Part shown: positions 8,440 through 18,181 of the stretch, one piece after another | Layout of the letters: the number at the start of each line of letters is the position of its first letter | Numbering within the stretch: the stretch's first letter is position 1 | Source of the DNA: Sphingobacterium sp. SGR-19 | GTDB taxonomy: Bacteria; Bacteroidota; Bacteroidia; Sphingobacteriales; Sphingobacteriaceae | NCBI RefSeq assembly: GCF_011043555.1 | Contig: NZ_JAAKGS010000007.1 | Location: 1-64,000, forward strand | Direction of reading: 5' to 3' | Length of the DNA stretch: 64,000 nt | Position numbers and translations under genes: made by a program | Notes under the pieces: model-generated | The model's database searches: none | Told to the model about the DNA's origin: nothing | The model's input: only the letters and a program-made list of their open reading frames with translations

Positions 8440-11257
8440 ACTGTGCATTCAAGAACATCGACTTTTTATTGTACAGTTCTCTAAAATAAGGATCTTGTAA
8501 ATCTTTGATAAATCGGATAGCTTCACCTGTAGATTTCATTTCAGGGCCTAATTGTTTATCAACTTCCGGGAATTTGCTGAAAGAGAATACAGGCTCCTTG
8601 ATGGCATAACCTTTCAGTTTCCGTTCGATTTGAAAGTCTTTCAATTTATTAACACCTAACATAACCTTTGTAGCGATGTTAATATAAGGTACATCATAAG
8701 CTTTAGCAATAAAAGGAACGGTGCGGGACGCACGTGGATTTGCTTCTATCACATATACATCTTCTCCCTTTACTGCAAACTGAATATTCAACAAACCTCG
8801 TACATTTAAAGCTTTCGCCAAGCGAATGGAATATTCTTCCATTTTTTGCTGTACATTATCGGATAAACTAAATGGAGGGAGCACGGCTGAAGAGTCACCC
8901 GAGTGAATACCAGCCGGTTCAATATGTTCCATCATACCGATAATGTGGACGTCTTCACCGTCACAGATGGAATCAGACTCTGCCTCTTCGGCGCGGTCAA
9001 GGAAATGGTCGATCAAGATTTGATTGCCGGGTAAGTTTTTCAATAGATTAACTACAGCTTTTTCCAAATCCTCATCATTGATGACAATGCTCATTCCTTG
9101 GCCTCCCAATACATAAGAAGGGCGGACCAGTACGGGATATCCTACTTCACTTGCTACTTTTAATGCTTCCTCCGCGGACGTGGCAACACCATATTTTGGA
9201 TAAGGAATGTTCAACTCTTTCAAAAGATCTGAAAAGCGACCGCGGTCTTCTGCCAAATCCATGTCGGTAAATGAAGTGCCAATAATTTTTATGCCCAATG
9301 CTTGCAAGCGCTCAGCCATCTTTAACGCCGTTTGACCGCCTAATTGTACAATAACGCCTTCTGGTTTTTCCAACTCGATAATTTCACGGACATGTTCCCA
9401 AAATACCGGTTCGAAGTATAGTTTATCCGCCATGTTAAAGTCTGTGGACACCGTTTCCGGATTACAGTTTACCATGATGGATTCATATCCTGCCTCTTTA
9501 GCGGCAATTAGCCCGTGGACACAAGAATAATCAAATTCGATTCCTTGGCCGATACGGTTCGGTCCAGAGCCCAATACAATGATTTTCTTCTTGTCGGAAA
9601 CCACTGATTCATTTTCGTCCTCAAAAGTAGAATAATAGTAAGGTGTATGTGCCGGGAATTCTGCAGCACAAGTATCTACCATTTTATAAACCCGATTGAT
9701 TCCTAACTCTTTCCGGCGAGCATACACATCGTCTTCACTTACATTACCCAGCAACCAGGAAATTTGCAAGTCAGAATAACCTTTTTGTTTCAACGTTAGA
9801 AAGAAATCACGAGGTATATTGTTCAGTTGGTATCTGCGTAACTCCGTTTCCAGTTGTACCAATTCTTGAATTTGTACTAAAAACCACTTGTCAATGCGTG
9901 TTACTTTACGAATGGACTCTAAAGGAACACCAAGCTCAAAAGCATCTTTGATATGGAAGACACGGTCGGCACTTGGATGTTCCAAACTGTCCATGATTTC
10001 TTCCAGGTTGCGTAGTTGACGTCCGTCAGCGCCTAATCCACCACGATTCGTTTCAAGAGATTGACAAGCTTTTTGTAGAGCCTCTATAAACGTTCGGCCG
10101 ATAGCCATAACCTCGCCTACTGCTTTCATCTGGAGGCCTAATTCCTTGTTTGCTCCCTTGAATTTATCAAAATTAAAACGTGGGATTTTAACGATAACGT
10201 AATCTAATGTAGGCTCAAAGTACGCTGATGTTGTTTTCGTAATTTGGTTCTGAAGTTCATCCAAATTATATCCTATGGCAAGTTTGGCTGCAATTTTTGC
10301 GATCGGATAACCAGTCGCTTTTGATGCCAATGCAGAAGAGCGTGATACACGAGGGTTGATTTCGATAGCAATGATATCCTCATTTTCAGGATTTACCGAA
10401 AATTGCACATTACATCCACCCGCAAAATTTCCAATAGAACGCATCATACGGATGGCTTGATTACGCATATCTTGGTAACATTTGTCACTCAACGTCATCC
10501 CTGGTGCTACGGTGATAGAATCACCTGTATGGATACCCATGGGATCAAAGTTTTCAATAGTACAGATGATGATAACATTGTCATTGCTATCTCGTAACAA
10601 CTCCAATTCAAACTCTTTCCAGCCTAATACAGCCTGTTCTACCAATACTTCGTGCGTAGGAGATGCGTGTAAACCTCTGTTTAAAGCAGCGTCAAACTCT
10701 TCTTTTCTGTGAACAAATCCTCCACCTGTACCCGCTAATGTATAAGACGGGCGAATAACAAGTGGAAAGCCTATTTCTTGTGCCGCTTCTTTACCTTCCA
10801 AAAAAGAGTTGGCAATTTTAGATCTCGCAACACCTATACCGATATCTACCATCAACTGCCGAAACTCCTCGCGGTTTTCCGTTTTTTCGATAGCAGCTAC
10901 GTCTACTCCAATAACTTTAACATCGTATTTATCCCAGAGACCAATATTAGAGGCTTCTATACATAAGTTCAACGCTGTCTGTCCACCCATTGTAGGTAGC
11001 ACAGCATCGATCTGTTGCTCTTGGAGAATCTTTTCTATGCTCTCACATGTAAGAGGCAATAAGTAAATATGGTCTGCAATAACCTTATCGGTCATAATCG
11101 TTGCAGGATTCGAATTAATAATAGAGACTTCGATACCTTCTTCCTTTAAAGAAAGAGCAGCTTGCGATCCTGAATAGTCAAATTCACAGGCTTGGCCGAT
11201 AACGATAGGTCCTGAACCAATAATTAAAACGGAGTTAATGGAGGTGTTTCTAGGCAT
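8438..11257 (-). CDS. carB: Carbamoyl-phosphate synthase large subunit lacking the allosteric domain
   Basis: 939 residues. Two homologous ATP-grasp halves are visible: GSGPIVIGQACEFDYSG near residue 14 begins the carboxyphosphate half, and GSGPNRIGQGIEFDYSC near residue 560 begins the carbamoyl-phosphate half. It makes carbamoyl phosphate from bicarbonate, ATP and ammonia delivered by the CarA glutaminase, for pyrimidine and arginine synthesis. The E. coli enzyme is 1073 residues; this one stops at SMFLNAQ, close to where the C-terminal MGS-like allosteric domain would begin (about residue 936). UMP inhibition and ornithine activation through that domain should therefore be absent. The stop is followed by a normal terminator, so it does not look truncated by accident. 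carA is not in the window. Confidence 0.96.
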   Translation of the reverse strand: MPRNTSINSVLIIGSGPIVIGQACEFDYSGSQAALSLKEEGIEVSIINSNPATIMTDKVIADHIYLLPLTCESIEKILQEQQIDAVLPTMGGQTALNLCIEASNIGLWDKYDVKVIGVDVAAIEKTENREEFRQLMVDIGIGVARSKIANSFLEGKEAAQEIGFPLVIRPSYTLAGTGGGFVHRKEEFDAALNRGLHASPTHEVLVEQAVLGWKEFELELLRDSNDNVIIICTIENFDPMGIHTGDSITVAPGMTLSDKCYQDMRNQAIRMMRSIGNFAGGCNVQFSVNPENEDIIAIEINPRVSRSSALASKATGYPIAKIAAKLAIGYNLDELQNQITKTTSAYFEPTLDYVIVKIPRFNFDKFKGANKELGLQMKAVGEVMAIGRTFIEALQKACQSLETNRGGLGADGRQLRNLEEIMDSLEHPSADRVFHIKDAFELGVPLESIRKVTRIDKWFLVQIQELVQLETELRRYQLNNIPRDFFLTLKQKGYSDLQISWLLGNVSEDDVYARRKELGINRVYKMVDTCAAEFPAHTPYYYSTFEDENESVVSDKKKIIVLGSGPNRIGQGIEFDYSCVHGLIAAKEAGYESIMVNCNPETVSTDFNMADKLYFEPVFWEHVREIIELEKPEGVIVQLGGQTALKMAERLQALGIKIIGTSFTDMDLAEDRGRFSDLLKELNIPYPKYGVATSAEEALKVASEVGYPVLVRPSYVLGGQGMSIVINDEDLEKAVVNLLKNLPGNQILIDHFLDRAEEAESDSICDGEDVHIIGMMEHIEPAGIHSGDSSAVLPPFSLSDNVQQKMEEYSIRLAKALNVRGLLNIQFAVKGEDVYVIEANPRASRTVPFIAKAYDVPYINIATKVMLGVNKLKDFQIERKLKGYAIKEPVFSFSKFPEVDKQLGPEMKSTGEAIRFIKDLQDPYFRELYNKKSMFLNAQ

Positions 11258-11357
11258 TATTTCTCTTGTTCAAAAAATTAATTATCAATTTGTTGTGTTG
11301 ACAAAAGCGACGAAAATGCCTTTACGAGGAGAGTATTCCGACTGCTTTGTCGGAGTG

Positions 11358-11365
11358 CAAAGTTA
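11358..11365 (-). promoter_or_regulatory. carB promoter, -7 element, with a 5' terminal hairpin
   Basis: On the minus strand TAACTTTG matches the Bacteroidota -7 consensus about 100 bases before the carB ATG. Just downstream, TCCGAC and GTCGGA (11337-11354) form an inverted repeat that would fold at or near the 5' end of the carB mRNA. No -33 TTG sits at the usual distance. The rest of the 305-base gap 11258-11562 is AT-rich; a 70-codon open frame there overlaps this promoter and I do not call it. Confidence 0.6.
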
Positions 11366-11562
11366 CATTATTTTTAACAAAAAAATAAGCTTTTTTAAAA
11401 AACTAATTTTTCTCGGACATAGTTGTTATAACTGTTTTTCTCAAGAATAGCTTTCTCGCTTGTTACAATTATAACTGTAGTTTTATTTAGGGATATTAAT
11501 GGAACGGTTTTTGATATTGAGAATCGATAACAGGAATTAGTATTTAATAAATTAAAACGATT

Positions 11563-12060
11563 ATGAAGAAAATTACTTTAGCTTTTGTTGCGGTATTATT
11601 TGCTGCAGGTGTCTTTGCGCAAGATTACAAAAACTCAATCGGTATCCGTTTGGGAAGTGGACATTACGACGTCGTGGGGGTTGCATTCAAAACATTTATT
11701 TCAGAACCTGCCGCCTTAGAGTTTGATTTGGGATTTAACCCCGATTCATATGGAGCAAATGATCTAACTTCTGTTTCTCTTTCAGGAGCATATCAACATC
11801 ACTTTCAAATTCCTAACATACAAGGATTCAAATGGTTTATCGGTGGTGGAGCCGTTTTGGCAAATACATTCTCTGATTGGGATGAATATGACGGGTTTAG
11901 TGCGGGGATCTATCCTACGGGAGGAGTCGATTACAAATTAAAAAATGCTCCTTTTGCTTTTTCGGCGGATGTTCGTCCGACAATCCATGTTGTTAAGGGC
12001 TCTTACTATTCCAATGGACTGTATTTTAACGGCGGTTTAACTGCTCGTTATACATTCTAA
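11563..12060 (+). CDS. Small outer-membrane beta-barrel-type protein, function unknown
   Basis: 165 residues. A signal peptide (MKKITLAFVAVLFAAGVFAQ) is followed by alternating strands (NSIGIRLGSGHYDVVGVAFK, AALEFDLGFNPDS, FKWFIGGGAVLANT) and the chain ends in ARYTF, the C-terminal aromatic residue typical of outer-membrane barrels. The pattern resembles small eight-stranded barrels of the OmpA/OmpW type, but I cannot name a family. It is a single gene between carB (opposite strand) and susC, with its own strong terminator at 12085. No function can be given from sequence alone. Confidence 0.8.
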   Translation: MKKITLAFVAVLFAAGVFAQDYKNSIGIRLGSGHYDVVGVAFKTFISEPAALEFDLGFNPDSYGANDLTSVSLSGAYQHHFQIPNIQGFKWFIGGGAVLANTFSDWDEYDGFSAGIYPTGGVDYKLKNAPFAFSADVRPTIHVVKGSYYSNGLYFNGGLTARYTF

Positions 12061-12084
12061 AAAAACGAAACTCAACTAACAGTG

Positions 12085-12112
12085 AAAGAGACCCAAATAG
12101 GGTCTCTTTTTT
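12085..12112 (+). terminator. Rho-independent terminator
   Basis: AAAGAGACCC (12085-12094) pairs perfectly with GGGTCTCTTT (12100-12109) around a five-base loop, followed by TTT. It ends the small outer-membrane protein gene and isolates susC. Confidence 0.88.
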
Positions 12113-12161
12113 CTTGTTTGGAAAAAAACACATTAATAGTTGTTGTTACATTATATCTGAC

Positions 12162-12247
12162 CGCAATCGTTTGTGTTATATTACGCAATCGTTTTCGTTT
12201 CATTTGCTGTATTATTCTCTTTCGTTTAGTTTAAATTGCAATCGTTG
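12162..12247 (+). promoter_or_regulatory. Three direct repeats GCAATCGTT upstream of susC
   Basis: The nonamer GCAATCGTT occurs at 12163-12171, 12185-12193 and 12238-12246. The first two share the longer form CGCAATCGTTT and start 22 bases apart, about two helical turns, so a protein could occupy both from the same face. The third is 60 bases before the susC ATG. This is the likely control region of the susCD operon; the binding protein is unknown. Confidence 0.5.
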
Positions 12248-12305
12248 TATTGTCGTTGTTTGACAGTACATACTGAACATAAACAAAAACATTGAAAAGT
12301 ATTTT

Positions 12306-15300
12306 ATGGTAAAGAGATTTACAAATCCCTCTTTTTTCGGTAAAAGCTTACGGTTGGTGTCGGTTGTTGCACTGGGTACACTTGCTTCGGCAAGTTCGAT
12401 ATTTGCTAACGAATCGAATGCCTATTCCGCTGCTTTTTATCAACAAGTGGTAACCGGTACGGTCATTGCAACAAATGGTCCTGTTGCAGGTGTCACGGTA
12501 TCTGTATCGGGTAATCCGTCAATATCGACGCAAACGGATCAGGACGGAAGTTTCTCCGTCGGAGCTAAAAATGGTGATATTTTGGTATTTTCTGCAATAG
12601 GATATGACCCTCATACTGTCGTTGTCGAAGGGAATACGTTGCAGGTGGTATTAGAAGAAAGTGATCAGGCTTTGGAAGAAGTCGTGGTAACAGGATATTC
12701 CACCCAGAAACGAGAAAGCCTTACGGGATCGTTGCAGGTAGTGACGGGTGACGAGTTGCGAGATATTACGACCCCTTCAGTGGAAAATATGTTGAGTGCA
12801 AAAGCTCCAGGTGTACAGGTAACACCAGGTTCCGCACAACCGGGGCAACGAGGTGCTGTAACCATTCGTGGCCAAGCAACATTAAGTGGAGCTACGGAGC
12901 CACTATGGGTTATAGATGGGGTGATTGTCGGGTCGGAGCCAGGAGATATAAATCCGGACGATATTGAATCGATGACCGTATTGAAAGATGCTGCTTCTAC
13001 AGCTATCTATGGTTCACAGGGTGCAAATGGTGTTATTGTCATAACAACAAAAAATCCAAAAGTCGGAAAAACAACTGTAAACTATTCCACCCGGATGGGA
13101 TTCAATAAACTGAATAACGGTAACGTGAGGATGATGAACGGAGCGGAATTATATGATTATTACAGCTCTTTTGAGAATGCAGGCGACATATCTTTTCCCC
13201 GTTGGAATAGCGAGTTACGCAATAGTAATTTTGATTGGTGGGATTTGGCAACAAAAACCGGTTTTACCCAAAATCATAATCTAACGGTGCAGGGCGGAAC
13301 GGAAACATTACAGTCGTTTCTATCTTTAGGATATTACGATGAACAAGGTTCTGTGAAAGGATATGACTTTGACCGCTATAATGTGCGTTTCAGACAAGTA
13401 TACAAACCGCTGGAATGGTTGACCATTAAGCCTTCTATCGTTGGTGCACGCCGTGGTGTAGAAAATCGTCAATATTCGGTACCAGCGATGTATAGCAGGT
13501 TTCCATGGGATAGCCCTTTTGACGAGAACGGCAATTTGGTGCCACATCGTTACAGTGGGTGGGTCAATAACTCGGAAACCAATTATTTGTATGACCTGCA
13601 ATGGAATCACTCGGCGAATACAAACTATGAGTTTATGGGGAACTTTGATTTTGATATCAAACTAGCCGATTGGCTGACGTTTTCTTCTGTTAATAATTAT
13701 CGTTACAATACATATGCCAATGCGGGGTATGAAGATCCTCGATCCAACGCAGGTATCGGTGTCGTAGGACGTCTGACTGATTACCGGTTTGAATACGCAC
13801 GGCGGTATACAAATCAAATCCTTCGTGCTAATAAAACCTGGAACAAACATACTATAAGTGGTTTGTTAGCCTATGAATTTAATGATTATAGCTCCAAAAC
13901 ATTAGATGTTTATGGAATCGGCATTATTCCCGGTTTTGAAGTGATGGATGCTGTTACTTCACCGGAACGTACACGTGGTGCCCGCAACGAATGGGCTGTT
14001 CAATCGTTTTTATCGGATGTGCATTATTCTTATGATAACAAATACATGGCTCAGCTTTCTTTCCGTAGGGATGGAGCGTCGAATTTTGGTGATAATGCGA
14101 AATATGGAAATTTCTTCTCCGTCAGTGGAGCCTGGAATATGCATTATGAAGATTGGTTTAAAGCGGATTGGGTGAATGCTTTAAAAATCCGAGCAGCTTA
14201 TGGTTCGGTAGGTAACCGTCCTACGGCTTTATATCCACAATATGATCTTTATTCCGTGGAACAGGGTTCCGGATATAATGGCAGGCCCGGGGCATTGATT
14301 AGCCAAAAAGGAAATCGGGACCTGACTTGGGAAAAAACCTATACAGCCGGCGCCGGTGTAGATGCAACGTTTTTAAATAGCCGTTTGCGGACAACCTTAG
14401 ATTTTTATGTGAAAGATACGGACAATGTGCTATATCAAGTGCCGGTCACAGGTACCGTAGGTATTACTAGTATGTGGCGGAATATCGGAGCCATGCGTAA
14501 TACGGGGTTTGAGGTCACTATCGGCGGAGACATTATTCAGAATGATGATTGGAACTGGAGTGTAGATTTAAATGTCGGGCATAATAAGAACCGACTGACG
14601 CAGCTTTTTGAAACCAGAGGTGCCGATGGAACTTTTGCCGTCAGACCAGTTTTTATTGGTGATGGGTCAAATATAGCCGGATCTGCTCAGCGTGTATTGG
14701 AACCCGGTCGTCCAGTAGATACCTACTATATGCGCGAGTGGGCAGGCGTAAATCCGGAGAACGGTGCTCCTATGTGGTATAAAATAGAAACAGATAGTGA
14801 GGGTAATGAAATGCGTACCACAACTTCTAATTATGCTGAAGCAAAACCGATGGCTTTAGGAAAAGCAGCACCGGATCTTTATGGAGGACTTTCAACCGCA
14901 TTGAAATATAGACAGTTTGATTTAGGAGCAGTTTTTGGCTATTCAATAGGCGGTAAAATATATAATTATTCTCGTCAGGAATATGATTCGGATGGTGCTT
15001 ATAACGATCGTAACCAAATGAAATTGATGCCCGGCTGGAGCCGTTGGGAAAAACCGGGAGACAATGCCACGCACCCCATTGCAAAATATGGTAACCAGGA
15101 TAATGGGAATAAAGTTTCTTCCCGTTATTTAGAAGATAGTGACTTCTTGCGCCTGCGCTCCTTAACTTTAGGGTATAACTTTAAATTGGAACAATATAAC
15201 ATCCGCAATCTACGGTTATTCTTTACCGGAGAAAACTTATTCACCGTTACCAATTATTCTGGTGTAGATCCGGAAATTCCATTGACCCCTGTGGATGGAA

Positions 15301-15392
15301 GACGTGAAGGAGGTGATTTAACGAATTCTGCCGGTGCATCCGTTTATCCGGCTGTCCGTCGGTTTATGTTTGGACTCAATGTTTCATTTTAA
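12306..15392 (+). CDS. SusC/RagA-family TonB-linked outer membrane transporter
   Basis: 1028 residues. A signal sequence (to about 35) is followed by a carboxypeptidase-regulatory-like domain (about 48-115, VTGTVIATNGPVAGVTV), a TonB-box-like stretch and the plug (LEEVVVTGYSTQKRESLTGS at about 120-139; SIYG-type signature DAASTAIYGSQGANGVIVI at about 226-244), then a 22-strand-type barrel ending in MFGLNVSF. There is no N-terminal STN domain, so it is not expected to signal through a FecR anti-sigma factor. The SusD partner follows directly. Together they bind and import an oligomer across the outer membrane. No polysaccharide-degrading genes flank the pair, so the substrate (glycan or peptide) is open. 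Confidence 0.95.
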   Translation: MVKRFTNPSFFGKSLRLVSVVALGTLASASSIFANESNAYSAAFYQQVVTGTVIATNGPVAGVTVSVSGNPSISTQTDQDGSFSVGAKNGDILVFSAIGYDPHTVVVEGNTLQVVLEESDQALEEVVVTGYSTQKRESLTGSLQVVTGDELRDITTPSVENMLSAKAPGVQVTPGSAQPGQRGAVTIRGQATLSGATEPLWVIDGVIVGSEPGDINPDDIESMTVLKDAASTAIYGSQGANGVIVITTKNPKVGKTTVNYSTRMGFNKLNNGNVRMMNGAELYDYYSSFENAGDISFPRWNSELRNSNFDWWDLATKTGFTQNHNLTVQGGTETLQSFLSLGYYDEQGSVKGYDFDRYNVRFRQVYKPLEWLTIKPSIVGARRGVENRQYSVPAMYSRFPWDSPFDENGNLVPHRYSGWVNNSETNYLYDLQWNHSANTNYEFMGNFDFDIKLADWLTFSSVNNYRYNTYANAGYEDPRSNAGIGVVGRLTDYRFEYARRYTNQILRANKTWNKHTISGLLAYEFNDYSSKTLDVYGIGIIPGFEVMDAVTSPERTRGARNEWAVQSFLSDVHYSYDNKYMAQLSFRRDGASNFGDNAKYGNFFSVSGAWNMHYEDWFKADWVNALKIRAAYGSVGNRPTALYPQYDLYSVEQGSGYNGRPGALISQKGNRDLTWEKTYTAGAGVDATFLNSRLRTTLDFYVKDTDNVLYQVPVTGTVGITSMWRNIGAMRNTGFEVTIGGDIIQNDDWNWSVDLNVGHNKNRLTQLFETRGADGTFAVRPVFIGDGSNIAGSAQRVLEPGRPVDTYYMREWAGVNPENGAPMWYKIETDSEGNEMRTTTSNYAEAKPMALGKAAPDLYGGLSTALKYRQFDLGAVFGYSIGGKIYNYSRQEYDSDGAYNDRNQMKLMPGWSRWEKPGDNATHPIAKYGNQDNGNKVSSRYLEDSDFLRLRSLTLGYNFKLEQYNIRNLRLFFTGENLFTVTNYSGVDPEIPLTPVDGRREGGDLTNSAGASVYPAVRRFMFGLNVSF

Positions 15393-15409
15393 AAAAATTG
15401 ATAATTAAC

Positions 15410-17137
15410 ATGAAGAAAAAGATATTTATAGCCTTATTGGTGACTGCTGGCTTTGCGTCTTGTGATATTGATCGCGCACCCTACGGGTCGATGGATGCCG
15501 ATGACATTATGAATGACCCGGATACGTATATGGAATCGATGATTAATGGATCATACGCACAATTGAAAGCTTGGTCTGATCCTATGCATCGTGCTGGTGA
15601 ATATGCGGGAGATAACATAGCTATCCGCGGTACGTCAACCGATGCATTTTTTGAATTTATAAGCTACAATCGTACACCAAATAATGGCCGTCTGAATCAG
15701 TTTTGGAATGCGGGCTATAAGGCTATTGCGCAAACGTCCAATGTGATTGATATGTTTGCTGAAGGACAAAGTGAAGAAATTGATAACCGTTTGGGTGAAT
15801 GCTATTATATACGGGGATTGATGTATTTCTATTTTGTCAGAGCCTATGGACGCCCATATTACGACAACCCCGAAACAAATTTGGGGATGCCTATTGTGAA
15901 TGGTACACCTGAAGATATTCCTGGTTTGGAATTAGATGACCGTGTGAGTGTCGTGGAAACGTACAAGCATATTATCGCTGACTTGGAGAAAGCAGCAGCA
16001 TTGTTGACGATCGATAATGGACCGGTTTATGCCTCCAAAGGAGCTGTTTACGCCTTGTTATCCCGTGTGTATTTATATATGAGCGGCACCTATGAAGCGC
16101 CTAATACGCAATATGCACAGTTGGCCGTAGATTATGCGGACAAAGTAATTAATTCAGGAGATTATTCGTTGTTGCCAAGGGAGCGGTTTATGCAATACAA
16201 TACCTATACACCGGAGAATAATCCCGAAACTATTTTTGCCGTAAAACGGATAGCATCAGAATTTTCTGGCGATGATCATTTCTATGGTGTCGGCGGTATG
16301 TATGCCAATATCGGTGGTCAGGGCTGGGGGGAGATGTATGCCAGTGCGAAGTATATCGACCTGCTGAATGAAACCGGACGAAATGACTGGCGCGAGGAAA
16401 AGTATAATATAGTAGACGCTCGTGCCGCCTTCATTGAACCGACTTATTCGAAAAATGCCAATACGGGGGAATATAAGGAGGTTTTTCGCTTCATTAAAAA
16501 AGGGAGTACCTTACATTATATACAGGCTGAAGTGGTTAGAAATGGAAGTACAATCACATGCAGAGAGAATATAGGAGATGACAAATACGATACATATACC
16601 TTAACTCCTGTGAATGCTGAACAGGAGACTTATAGGATTCAACATAAAGATGGCAACACCTACACAGGTGTATTAGATAACTTTATCACGGTAAACAACG
16701 GATTACCACAGTTTTTTATTACGAAAGCTTCTCGCGAAGGAGAAGAATCACATTTGCATTCGCCTGTAATCAGCAGATTAGGAGAGGTTTATTTGAACCG
16801 AGCAGAAGCTTATGCAAAGCTAGGGAACTATGGTGCTGCTCTAGCTGATTTAAATGAGATACGTACGCGTTCCATCGTGGACGGCGCATACGGTTCCCTA
16901 ACTGCTTCCAATGCTGGTACCTTAATTGATAAAGAGCGTCAGTTGGAATTGGCTTTCCAGGCTGAGCGTAGTTACGATGTATACCGTAATGGTGGAACCT
17001 TAACGCGTCATTATCCAGGGGCACATAATCAGACGCTAGAAGTAACCCCAACAGATTACCGTGTTGTTTATTATATTCCGGAGGATGCTATAAATGCTTA
17101 TCCAGGTAAATTAACACAAAACCCAACCTCCAATTAA
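15410..17137 (+). CDS. SusD/RagB-family nutrient-binding lipoprotein
   Basis: 575 residues from the ATG at 15410. An in-frame TTG at 15398 is rejected because 15410 gives a clean lipoprotein signal (MKKKIFIALLVTAGFASC, Cys18). The body is the helical SusD fold built on TPR-like repeats: RLGECYYIRGLMYFYFVRAYGRPYY-like helix near 125-150 and the C-terminal EVYLNRAEAYAKLGNYGAAL and LIDKERQLELAFQAERSYDVYR segments (about 460-525), which are characteristic. It sits on the cell surface as the lid of the SusC barrel encoded 17 bases upstream. The operon ends at the hairpin at 17172. Confidence 0.94.
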   Translation: MKKKIFIALLVTAGFASCDIDRAPYGSMDADDIMNDPDTYMESMINGSYAQLKAWSDPMHRAGEYAGDNIAIRGTSTDAFFEFISYNRTPNNGRLNQFWNAGYKAIAQTSNVIDMFAEGQSEEIDNRLGECYYIRGLMYFYFVRAYGRPYYDNPETNLGMPIVNGTPEDIPGLELDDRVSVVETYKHIIADLEKAAALLTIDNGPVYASKGAVYALLSRVYLYMSGTYEAPNTQYAQLAVDYADKVINSGDYSLLPRERFMQYNTYTPENNPETIFAVKRIASEFSGDDHFYGVGGMYANIGGQGWGEMYASAKYIDLLNETGRNDWREEKYNIVDARAAFIEPTYSKNANTGEYKEVFRFIKKGSTLHYIQAEVVRNGSTITCRENIGDDKYDTYTLTPVNAEQETYRIQHKDGNTYTGVLDNFITVNNGLPQFFITKASREGEESHLHSPVISRLGEVYLNRAEAYAKLGNYGAALADLNEIRTRSIVDGAYGSLTASNAGTLIDKERQLELAFQAERSYDVYRNGGTLTRHYPGAHNQTLEVTPTDYRVVYYIPEDAINAYPGKLTQNPTSN

Positions 17138-17171
17138 TAGTTTTGAATCGTAATATCATGATGTAATATAT

Positions 17172-17210
17172 AAACAGGCTTTACAAAATCGTAAAGCCTG
17201 TTTGTATTTA
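17172..17210 (+). terminator. Terminator of the susCD operon
   Basis: AAACAGGCTTTAC (17172-17184) pairs perfectly with GTAAAGCCTGTTT (17191-17203) around AAAATC. The T-tract is short and broken (GTATTTA). Confidence 0.75.
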
Positions 17211-17278
17211 ACATTTTTATAATAAAACATGGGAAAAGACTGACAATCCGCTCACCGCTTTTTTAGGAGAATAATATG

Positions 17279-17286
17279 TAACTTTG
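17279..17286 (+). promoter_or_regulatory. lipA promoter, -7 element, implying a leaderless mRNA
   Basis: TAACTTTG ends only four bases before the lipA ATG at 17291. Transcription normally starts about five to seven bases after this element, which falls on the start codon itself. I see no TTG at the usual -33 position. Confidence 0.6.
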
Positions 17287-17290
17287 TGAC

Positions 17291-18172
17291 ATGATTGAAC
17301 TACCTGTAATTTCAGCGACCGAAACACAACGCAAACCAGATTGGCTGCGTGTGAAGTTACCTGTGGGTAAAGAATACCGTCATGTACGGGGCTTAGTGGA
17401 TGAGCACAAATTGCACACCATATGTGAGAGTGGAAATTGCCCGAATATGGGAGAATGTTGGGGAGCGGGTACCGCTACCTTTATGATATTGGGTAACATT
17501 TGTACACGCTCTTGTTCGTTTTGTGCAGTGGCAACAGGTCGTCCGCTGGCTGTAGATACGGACGAACCGAATCGCGTAGCAACATCAGTTAAGCTGATGC
17601 AGGTAAAGCATTGTGTGATTACATCAGTGGATCGTGACGATTTAAAAGACGGAGGTTCTACAATATGGGCAGAAACAGTTAATGCTATTCGGAGGGAAAG
17701 TCCCGAAACTACATTGGAGACGTTGATTCCTGATTTTAAGGGACAATGGGATAATCTTGACAGGGTGTTAGCTGTACGGCCTGAAGTCGTTTCCCATAAT
17801 TTGGAAACCGTACGGAGGTTGACGCGTGAAGTACGTATCCAGGCAAAATATGACCGCTCATTGGAATGCTTGCGCCGTATTTCTGAAGCAGGTCTGCGCA
17901 CGAAGTCAGGCATTATGTTAGGTTTTGGAGAAACAGAAGAGGATGTTGTTGAAGCGATGCAAGATTTATACAACGTAGGTGTGCACATTCTTACAGTGGG
18001 ACAATATCTGCAACCGACAAAAGCACACCATCCAGTGGTAGAATGGATTACACCCGCTCAGTTTGAAAAATATAAACAGATAGGCTTGGATATGGGTTTT
18101 AGATATGTAGAGTCTGGACCACTAGTGCGTTCATCGTACCACGCTGAAAAACATTTGTTTGATATGCAGTAG
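17291..18172 (+). CDS. lipA: Lipoyl synthase
   Basis: 293 residues. Radical-SAM enzyme that inserts two sulfurs into octanoyl groups on lipoyl-carrier proteins, the last step of lipoate synthesis. Both iron-sulfur sites are intact: the auxiliary cluster motif C-x4-C-x5-C at Cys45, Cys50 and Cys56 ([12 protein letters not shown]) and the radical-SAM motif C-x3-C-x2-C at Cys71, Cys75 and Cys78 (CTRSCSFC). The C-terminal RSSYHAEK carries the serine that ligates the auxiliary cluster. Length is normal and the N-terminus needs the ATG at 17291. Its promoter leaves almost no 5' leader. lipB is not adjacent. Confidence 0.97.
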   Translation: MIELPVISATETQRKPDWLRVKLPVGKEYRHVRGLVDEHKLHTICESGNCPNMGECWGAGTATFMILGNICTRSCSFCAVATGRPLAVDTDEPNRVATSVKLMQVKHCVITSVDRDDLKDGGSTIWAETVNAIRRESPETTLETLIPDFKGQWDNLDRVLAVRPEVVSHNLETVRRLTREVRIQAKYDRSLECLRRISEAGLRTKSGIMLGFGETEEDVVEAMQDLYNVGVHILTVGQYLQPTKAHHPVVEWITPAQFEKYKQIGLDMGFRYVESGPLVRSSYHAEKHLFDMQ

Positions 18173-18181
18173 ATTTAAAGT

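Noticed and set aside
11238-11450. 70-codon plus-strand frame upstream of carB
   Set aside because: It overlaps the carB start codon and the carB promoter on the other strand and has no protein-like pattern.
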